NCBI GenBank assembly: GCA_013286765.1
Contig: JABDFB010000065.1
Coordinates: forward strand, 1-12,877
From: Deltaproteobacteria bacterium
GTDB taxonomy: Bacteria > Bdellovibrionota > UBA1018
Reading direction: 5' to 3'
DNA: 12,877 nucleotides
Shown here: one piece after another, positions 8,389 to 12,877 of the stretch
Position numbering within the stretch: position 1 is the stretch's first letter
How the letters are laid out: every line of letters starts with the position of its first letter
Position numbers and translations under genes: made by a program
Notes under the pieces: model-generated
The model's database searches: none
What the model was told of the DNA's origin: nothing
What the model saw: the letters and a program-made list of their open reading frames with translations, nothing else

Positions 8389-9356
8389 GCGACTTAGCGA
8401 ATGCACCAACTGGCGAACTAGCCAATAGCAGTACAATAAACGACGCAGAATCGATCTATTTACCGGACAAAAAACTCAATGTCCCTATTCTTCTCAAGCA
8501 CGGAGAGGTTCTATTTAATGCTCATGAATTCTCCCTGGCAAAAAATATTTATCGCCTGCTGGTAGCGTCAGGGGAAGTTACAGGCCTTGGTCTCTTTCAT
8601 CTTGGAAAATGCGCCGAGGCCGAAGGTGACGTAGAAGAGGCGATTTCAAAGTACGAAGAGTCAGCTACTTATCAACCGTCTCTGGATACCTACCGTAAGC
8701 TTGCGGCTCTCTGTTTGAAACAATCAAATGACAGGAAAGCGGCCGAAATTTTTGAACGGGCTATTCTCTTAAAGGATCTCACAAAGACCGTTCTTTTTGA
8801 ACTACACCAAGCCTGTGGAAACTGCTGGTCCCGAGTCAAGGAGATACAACGTGCGGAGACTCACTTCCGAAAATGTCTCGATATCAACCCTTCAGCTGAC
8901 GAGATCAGATCAAATTTAGGAACGATCTATCTACAGGCAAACCAGCTAGACACCGCCAAAAGGAATTTTAGAGATGCTATTGCCTCTAATCCTGAAAACT
9001 CCTTAGCTCTTGCGGGCTTAGGAATGTGTTTTTATCTCGAAAATGATAAGAAATCTGCCCACGACACGTTCGTTCGATCCTTAGAACTGAATATTCGGAA
9101 CTCAGCAGCTCTGTTTCATCTTATTAAATGTGCTTATGAAATTAGAAGCTATGCAGTCGCAACGAAAATCCTAACAGAATATGTCGAAATAGCGCCCGTA
9201 CAACCTGACCTTCTCTACTGCCTGGCAGGACTCCAATTTCAACTCGGCAAAATGAAAGAAGCAAGAGCAACCGCTCAAAAAGTGATTCAAATCCGGCCGG
9301 AACATGCCGCGGTTTTGGAATTGATCAAGAAGATCGAGAGGTATCATGGGAATTGA
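8385..9356 (+). CDS. eight-unit TPR protein of the flagellar cluster
   Basis: This 323-residue soluble protein has no signal peptide or membrane segment. After a disordered ~30-residue N-terminus, about eight tandem tetratricopeptide units of ~34 residues cover the rest (roughly 35-318). Typical unit features recur: an A/G at helix-A position 8, A at 20 and P near 32, as in ALAGLGMCFYLENDKKSAHD and GTIYLQANQLDTAKRNFRDA. The fourth unit is irregular, with a longer loop (CGNCWSRVKEIQRAE). TPR superhelices are protein-binding scaffolds, and no enzymatic motif is visible. The start overlaps the preceding stop in ATGA, and its 3' end overlaps the next small gene by 11 bases. A partner or substrate-recruiting role for the GT9 enzyme two genes on, or for a flagellar export component, is inferred from context only. 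Confidence 0.85.
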   Translation: MSDLANAPTGELANSSTINDAESIYLPDKKLNVPILLKHGEVLFNAHEFSLAKNIYRLLVASGEVTGLGLFHLGKCAEAEGDVEEAISKYEESATYQPSLDTYRKLAALCLKQSNDRKAAEIFERAILLKDLTKTVLFELHQACGNCWSRVKEIQRAETHFRKCLDINPSADEIRSNLGTIYLQANQLDTAKRNFRDAIASNPENSLALAGLGMCFYLENDKKSAHDTFVRSLELNIRNSAALFHLIKCAYEIRSYAVATKILTEYVEIAPVQPDLLYCLAGLQFQLGKMKEARATAQKVIQIRPEHAAVLELIKKIERYHGN

Positions 9357-9540
9357 AATTAAACGCCTAATGGGAGAGGTAACCAAACATCCCGAAAGCG
9401 ATGAACGTAATGTGGAACTTATTCTAAAACTTTTGTTAGAATCTCTAATAGCAGAGCAGCCGATATTGAAACATTATAGTAGTCAAAGTCAAAACAGCAG
9501 TGACACCGCTGAAATTTGCGGACTCGAGGGTAACGCGTGA
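9346..9540 (+). CDS. small 64-residue protein of unknown function
   Basis: The ATG overlaps the 3' end of the TPR gene by 11 bases. GAGAGG at 9336-9341 lies four bases ahead of it, and the stop shares GTGA with the start of the next gene (9537-9540). Signals at both ends and lock-step overlaps argue that this is a real gene. The product has a charged N-terminal helix, a leucine-rich helix (about 22-37, ELILKLLLESLIAEQP) and a Ser/Gln-rich, probably disordered tail. No signal peptide or true membrane segment is evident; the leucine stretch is interrupted by charges. I do not recognise a family. It may be an adaptor between the neighbouring TPR and glycosyltransferase proteins, or it may simply couple their translation. 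Confidence 0.7.
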   Translation: MGIEIKRLMGEVTKHPESDERNVELILKLLLESLIAEQPILKHYSSQSQNSSDTAEICGLEGNA

Positions 9541-11267
9541 GTAATCAAGTGAGATGTCTCGTTATTCAAATTGCGGCCGTCAGTGATGTACTACAAAGTT
9601 TGATGGCACTTCGAGCGGCAAAACAGCTCTATCCCGAACTAGAGATTCATCTATTGGTGCGCGAAAAAAACGCTGCTCCTGCAAAGAAGGTTCCCTGGAT
9701 TACGCAGGTTTATACTCTTCCGACAGAACAAATCCTTGAACCTATTCTCAGAAATCCTAGTGATAATAACCAGGCTTTCAAAAATCTGGCTAAATGGCTC
9801 ATTCCTTTGGCAGAAAAGCCATGGGATATGCTGGTGAATTGGACCTTTTCTGAAGCAAGCAGTTATATTTCGGGTCTAGTACCTTCAAAGGTAAAACTTG
9901 GTTATTCATGCCGTCCTGACGGGGGTTTCTACGCCACCGATGGCTGGAGTCATTACGTGCAGGCGATTGTACAGGAAAAGATCAAGCAGAATATCCATTT
10001 AACGGATGTCCTGACAACCCAATTCCTGACTGCCCTCCAGATCCATCTGGGTGACCCCCTTTCCAATGGAGACTCTCCCGTTACTTCTAAGTACTTCTTT
10101 TCTTTAAAATTGACTGAGGAAGAAATAGAAAGATTCCCCAGAACAGCCAATAAGAAATGGATCGCCATTCAACTCGGTTCTGGCGATCCGAATAAAGCTT
10201 GGAAACCTGAAAACTGGGCTAAACTCGCTGAATCTGTTTTATTAAATCATCCGGATTACGGAATTCTCCTCCTAGGTGGGCCCGAAGATATTCCTAGAGA
10301 GCAGGCCTTTTACAATGCCCTTACGCCGGAACTCCAAACAGAATTTGAAGACTCTCACTCGATGGTTTCATTGGTTGGCGATACTCACTTTGACCTCTGG
10401 GCATCTGCGGTAAGCTTGAGTTCTTGGCTCTTTTCTTGCGAAACTGCGGCTGTTCATTTGGCCAGTGTCTTAGGAACCAGAATTCTAAATATTTCTGTAG
10501 GCGCCTCACGCTTCCACGAAACCGGTCCCTATGGCAATGGACACTATGTTATTAAGGATTTTGATTTGCTCAATGCAAAGGATGTTTATGAAGTTTGGAA
10601 TCACGTTATTCAGGGCAAGACCTCAGCACTTGCCGACTCTATTCCAAAAAATGTTCAAGTCTATAAATCCCGAATCAGGCAATCTCAGGATGGCGGTGGG
10701 GTTGTTTATGAGACAGTCACCGCACAACCGTTAGACTTAGAAAACTGGTCTTCGATGGTTCTAGGTCATATCGCTCGTTATTGGTATTGCGGATGGACAC
10801 CGGATATTGGAAAAGAAATTCAGCGAGAAATGGTCACCCCTGCACTCGTTCAAAATCTGAGAAGTTTGAAGGAAACTTCCGAAATATTCCTAAAAATCTA
10901 CGAAAAAGCGTGCCAAACCGCTATTGATCTCAAGAACAAGAGCTCGCACCTCAAGTCAGAAAAAGTTATGGAAGTTCAGGAGCGAGAAGAACTTGAAAAA
11001 CTCGGTGAATCTTTAATCCAACTGGACACATTGACTGAGCGGCTCATTCAAATTCACCCTTCGCTCAAGGCGTTTCTCAATATGACCAAAGTCCTGATGC
11101 ACCATTTGGATGGTAATCATATCTCTGAAATTAGCAAGGATGCAGCTGATAGCTACCAACAAGTCAAAGAAGGCGTCACAATTTTTAGAGATTGGATCGA
11201 CTACACCCTGAAATTGATCAAGCCTTTCAAGATTGAGGCAGCCTCTCCTCCTCCGATCTCACTTTAG
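9537..11267 (+). CDS. GT9-type (heptosyltransferase-like) glycosyltransferase with long helical C-terminal extension
   Basis: This 576-residue protein has an N-terminal ~350 residues resembling the GT-B fold of ADP-heptose:LPS heptosyltransferases (family GT9). The N-terminal AVSDVLQSLMALRAAK aligns with the heptosyltransferase segment MGDVLHTLPAL and keeps the catalytic Asp (D17), with Ser for Gly and Met for Pro. The donor-site region keeps IQLGSGDPNKAWKPENWAKL (K220) and LLLGGPED. The SCETAAVHLASVLGT segment has Glu302 where the usual residue is Asp (D-[ST]-G-x-x-H). ETGPYG near 330 fits the family's late motif. After about residue 370 it carries ~200 residues of helical, coiled-coil-prone sequence absent from LPS enzymes. 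Start GTG overlaps the preceding stop. Sitting after fliD-fliS suggests it modifies flagellin or FliD; LPS-core synthesis is the alternative. Donor and acceptor are unknown. It ends 21 bases from the convergent msrBA gene, without a clear terminator. Confidence 0.8.
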   Translation: MSNQVRCLVIQIAAVSDVLQSLMALRAAKQLYPELEIHLLVREKNAAPAKKVPWITQVYTLPTEQILEPILRNPSDNNQAFKNLAKWLIPLAEKPWDMLVNWTFSEASSYISGLVPSKVKLGYSCRPDGGFYATDGWSHYVQAIVQEKIKQNIHLTDVLTTQFLTALQIHLGDPLSNGDSPVTSKYFFSLKLTEEEIERFPRTANKKWIAIQLGSGDPNKAWKPENWAKLAESVLLNHPDYGILLLGGPEDIPREQAFYNALTPELQTEFEDSHSMVSLVGDTHFDLWASAVSLSSWLFSCETAAVHLASVLGTRILNISVGASRFHETGPYGNGHYVIKDFDLLNAKDVYEVWNHVIQGKTSALADSIPKNVQVYKSRIRQSQDGGGVVYETVTAQPLDLENWSSMVLGHIARYWYCGWTPDIGKEIQREMVTPALVQNLRSLKETSEIFLKIYEKACQTAIDLKNKSSHLKSEKVMEVQEREELEKLGESLIQLDTLTERLIQIHPSLKAFLNMTKVLMHHLDGNHISEISKDAADSYQQVKEGVTIFRDWIDYTLKLIKPFKIEAASPPPISL

Positions 11268-11288
11268 CCGAATTGATGGACCAACAAA

Positions 11289-12449
11289 TTAGAACTCAAA
11301 GTCTCTGACTCTGTGACAAGTATATCCGTCCGGATGTTTTACTAAATACTTCTGATGAAAATCCTCGGCGTCGTAAAAAGGACGGGACTGCTCAATGGTA
11401 GTCATGACTTTTCCGGACCACTTTCCAGAGTGATTGACCATTTCTTTGACCTTCTCTGCAATCTTCTTCTGCTCTTCATTTTCATAAAAGATCGCAGAAC
11501 GATATTGCGTGCCCTTATCGTTGCCTTGTCGATTGAGGGTGGTTGGGTCATGGATCCGAAAGAAATACTTTAAGAGTGCTTCATAGCTCAGTATAGACGG
11601 ATCAAAAATCACCTTTACTGACTCGGCGTGTCCTGAGTTCCCTTCATGAACAATTTCATAGTTAGGATCAGCAGCACTCCCGCCCGTATACCCTACCCGA
11701 GTTTCAATTACGCCCGGAAGTTTTCGGAGGAGGTCTTCCATGCCCCAAAAGCACCCACCTGCCAGAATCGCTTCTTCTCGCTTTTCTTTCTTTGTTCCAG
11801 GAAACTCCCGAGAAGCCGACGTACTATTGACGATTCCGGTAGAAGCTCCAGATGGAGCTCTGTCAATAAACTGAGACAAATTCGAAGGCTTGAGACCAAA
11901 AAGCGTTAAATATTGCCCGTAGCCCTCTTTTTCCATCTCCTCGACGGGAATAAATCGGAGTGATGCAGAGTTAATACAGTATCTCAATCCGGTAGGCCCA
12001 GGACCGTCATTAAAGACGTGTCCGAGATGGGAGTCTGCATTCTTAGACCGCACTTCAGTTCTTTCTAGAAATAACTCATTGTCAGTGTGGGCTGTCACTT
12101 CTCCGATCGGTTTTGTAAAACTCGGCCAGCCTGACTTCGAATCAAATTTATCGGTCGAGCTAAAGAGAGGTTCGCCACTGACCACGTCGACATAGATTCC
12201 AGGTTTCTTATTATTCCAATATAGATTGTGAAAGGGCGCTTCGGTTCCTTTCTCCTGAGTCACCCTGTATTGCTCGGACGACAATTTCGACTTCAACGAA
12301 GTCTTGTCGGGTCTTTTAAAGTTTTTCATGGTGGATACTCCTTTTTTGCGAGCTGGGACCTCAGCGCCAGTTTCTTGTCCTATTCCCAAGATTACCATTT
12401 GAAATAACACACCTGCTAAAACAAAGAAACTGAACCTGCAAGCAGCCAT
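11289..12449 (-). CDS. MsrB-MsrA fusion, peptide methionine sulfoxide reductase with signal peptide
   Basis: This 386-residue bifunctional enzyme reduces methionine-R-sulfoxide (MsrB part) and methionine-S-sulfoxide (MsrA part) in proteins. The MsrB domain is about 58-168: [40 protein letters not shown] with catalytic C158. The MsrA domain is about 226-386: GGCFWG with catalytic C233, NSGHAES, QYRSAI, and C378 near the end as likely resolving cysteine. MsrB lacks the usual zinc-binding CxxC pairs (YVDVVSG instead) and its resolving cysteine is Ser (S106 in SKSGWPSF). Residues 1-34 form a plausible signal peptide (hydrophobic 6-24, candidate cleavage after VPA), suggesting a periplasmic enzyme. 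AGGGAGG (12454-12460) lies four bases before the ATG. A second well-placed site precedes M41. It lies 33 bases downstream of rarA and may share its transcript. Confidence 0.95.
   Translation of the reverse strand: MAACRFSFFVLAGVLFQMVILGIGQETGAEVPARKKGVSTMKNFKRPDKTSLKSKLSSEQYRVTQEKGTEAPFHNLYWNNKKPGIYVDVVSGEPLFSSTDKFDSKSGWPSFTKPIGEVTAHTDNELFLERTEVRSKNADSHLGHVFNDGPGPTGLRYCINSASLRFIPVEEMEKEGYGQYLTLFGLKPSNLSQFIDRAPSGASTGIVNSTSASREFPGTKKEKREEAILAGGCFWGMEDLLRKLPGVIETRVGYTGGSAADPNYEIVHEGNSGHAESVKVIFDPSILSYEALLKYFFRIHDPTTLNRQGNDKGTQYRSAIFYENEEQKKIAEKVKEMVNHSGKWSGKVMTTIEQSRPFYDAEDFHQKYLVKHPDGYTCHRVRDFEF
12327..12341 (-). promoter_or_regulatory. internal ribosome-binding site and ATG within msrBA (alternative start at M41)
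   Basis: On the minus strand GGAGT (12341-12337), preceded by a run of A, stands seven bases ahead of an in-frame ATG (12329-12327) encoding M41. Starting here gives a 346-residue protein that omits the signal peptide but keeps both catalytic domains. The site is as good as or better spaced than the one serving the upstream ATG (AGGGAGG, four bases). Either the gene makes two forms, or one of the two starts is the only real one. The sequence alone cannot decide. Confidence 0.5.
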
Positions 12450-12482
12450 CAGGCCTCCCTGAGTGCAAAGTAATCCGATGAT

Positions 12483-12877
12483 CTATTCCTCAAAGTTAGA
12501 GTTTAAGCCGTCCAGCTTTTCTTTCAAAATCTTTTCGAAACCGACTTCCTTGGGGACATAGAAGCGCTTTCCTAAAATTTGTTTAGGTAAGTGAATTTGT
12601 TTTATATGACCCTTGGCATCCGAATGAGCATATTGATAGCCTTTGCCATACCCTTCCCGTCGCATCAGCGAAGTTACAGCGTTTCTGAGGTGTCCGGGTA
12701 CGGGCAACGCTCCAGAGCGACGAACCTCTTCGATCGCTTCGTCAATTCCAACATAACTTGCATTGCTCTTAGGTGCCATGGCCAGGTAGGTTACACCTTG
12801 CGCTAGGTTAATGCGCGCCTCTGGCATTCCTACAAATTCGACCGCCTCCTTTACAGCAACCGCTATCGAAATTGCTC
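12483..12877 (-). CDS. rarA: RarA (MgsA), replication-associated AAA+ ATPase, C-terminal part
   Basis: The frame is open from the window edge to TAG at 12483-12485, 131 residues, so the N-terminal and AAA+ parts lie outside. The visible part is the C-terminal MgsA/RarA oligomerisation domain: AVAVKEAVEFVGMPEARIN, then LAQGVTYLAMAPKSNASYVG, VPGHLRNAVTSLMRREGYGKGY, and LPKQILGKRFYVPKEVGFE. These are family hallmarks, and the catalytic Walker motifs are not in view. RarA acts at stalled replication forks with recombination and single-strand-binding proteins. The natural start is off the window; the ATG at 12827 is an internal methionine. The gene precedes msrBA on the same strand by 33 bases. 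Confidence 0.95.
   Translation of the reverse strand, partial: AISIAVAVKEAVEFVGMPEARINLAQGVTYLAMAPKSNASYVGIDEAIEEVRRSGALPVPGHLRNAVTSLMRREGYGKGYQYAHSDAKGHIKQIHLPKQILGKRFYVPKEVGFEKILKEKLDGLNSNFEE

Noticed and set aside
9421..9442. ATTCTAA-N8-TTAGAAT repeat inside the small ORF
   Set aside because: Perfect seven-base arms, but A/T-rich and inside a coding region; likely chance.
11300..11310. AGTC-TCT-GACT repeat between the convergent GT9 and msrBA genes
   Set aside because: Four base pairs, inside the msrBA coding end; not a terminator.

Overview
The window looks like chromosomal core DNA of a flagellated Gram-negative bacterium. The Gram-negative reading rests on a Gram-negative-type DnaK, a secreted LpoA-like penicillin-binding-protein activator, and a heptosyltransferase-like GT9 enzyme beside flagellar genes. 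Gene content and style (TPR fused to a periplasmic-binding fold, moderate GC, fliD-fliS with TPR and GT9 genes) fit a delta-proteobacterial or Bdellovibrionota-like lineage. That placement is inference; no rRNA or other marker gene is present.

Layout. (1) Positions 2-355 are the 3' end of an unrecognised Pro/Ser/Ala-rich gene. (2) A 188-base non-coding gap holds a strong inverted repeat and a sigma-32-like promoter candidate. (3) Positions 544-4321 are the heat-shock chaperone operon grpE-dnaK-dnaJ, followed after only 9 bases by a secreted LpoA-like protein (4331-6049). (4) Positions 6154-11267 are a compact flagellar run: fliD (filament cap), fliS (flagellin chaperone), a small FliT-like protein, an eight-unit TPR protein, a 64-residue unknown, and a GT9-type glycosyltransferase with a long helical extension. 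From the FliT-like gene onward every junction overlaps by 4 to 11 bases, so these genes are probably co-transcribed and translationally coupled. (5) Convergently, on the minus strand, lie a fused methionine sulfoxide reductase MsrB-MsrA (11289-12449) and, upstream of it, the C-terminal third of the AAA+ replication-maintenance ATPase RarA (12483 to the window end).

The chaperone operon refolds proteins: DnaK is the engine, DnaJ loads substrate and GrpE exchanges nucleotide. The attached LpoA-like gene suggests that cell-wall synthesis support is co-expressed with it. In the flagellar run FliD, FliS and the FliT-like protein handle export and capping of the filament. The TPR, small-ORF and GT9 trio is a good candidate for a flagellar protein glycosylation module. 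MsrBA repairs oxidised methionines and has two well-formed translation starts, one with and one without a signal peptide.

No rRNA, tRNA, CRISPR array, insertion sequence or phage gene was seen. The most novel elements are the TPR/small-ORF/GT9 trio, the dual-start MsrBA with its stripped cysteine set, and the LpoA-like gene in the dnaK operon.
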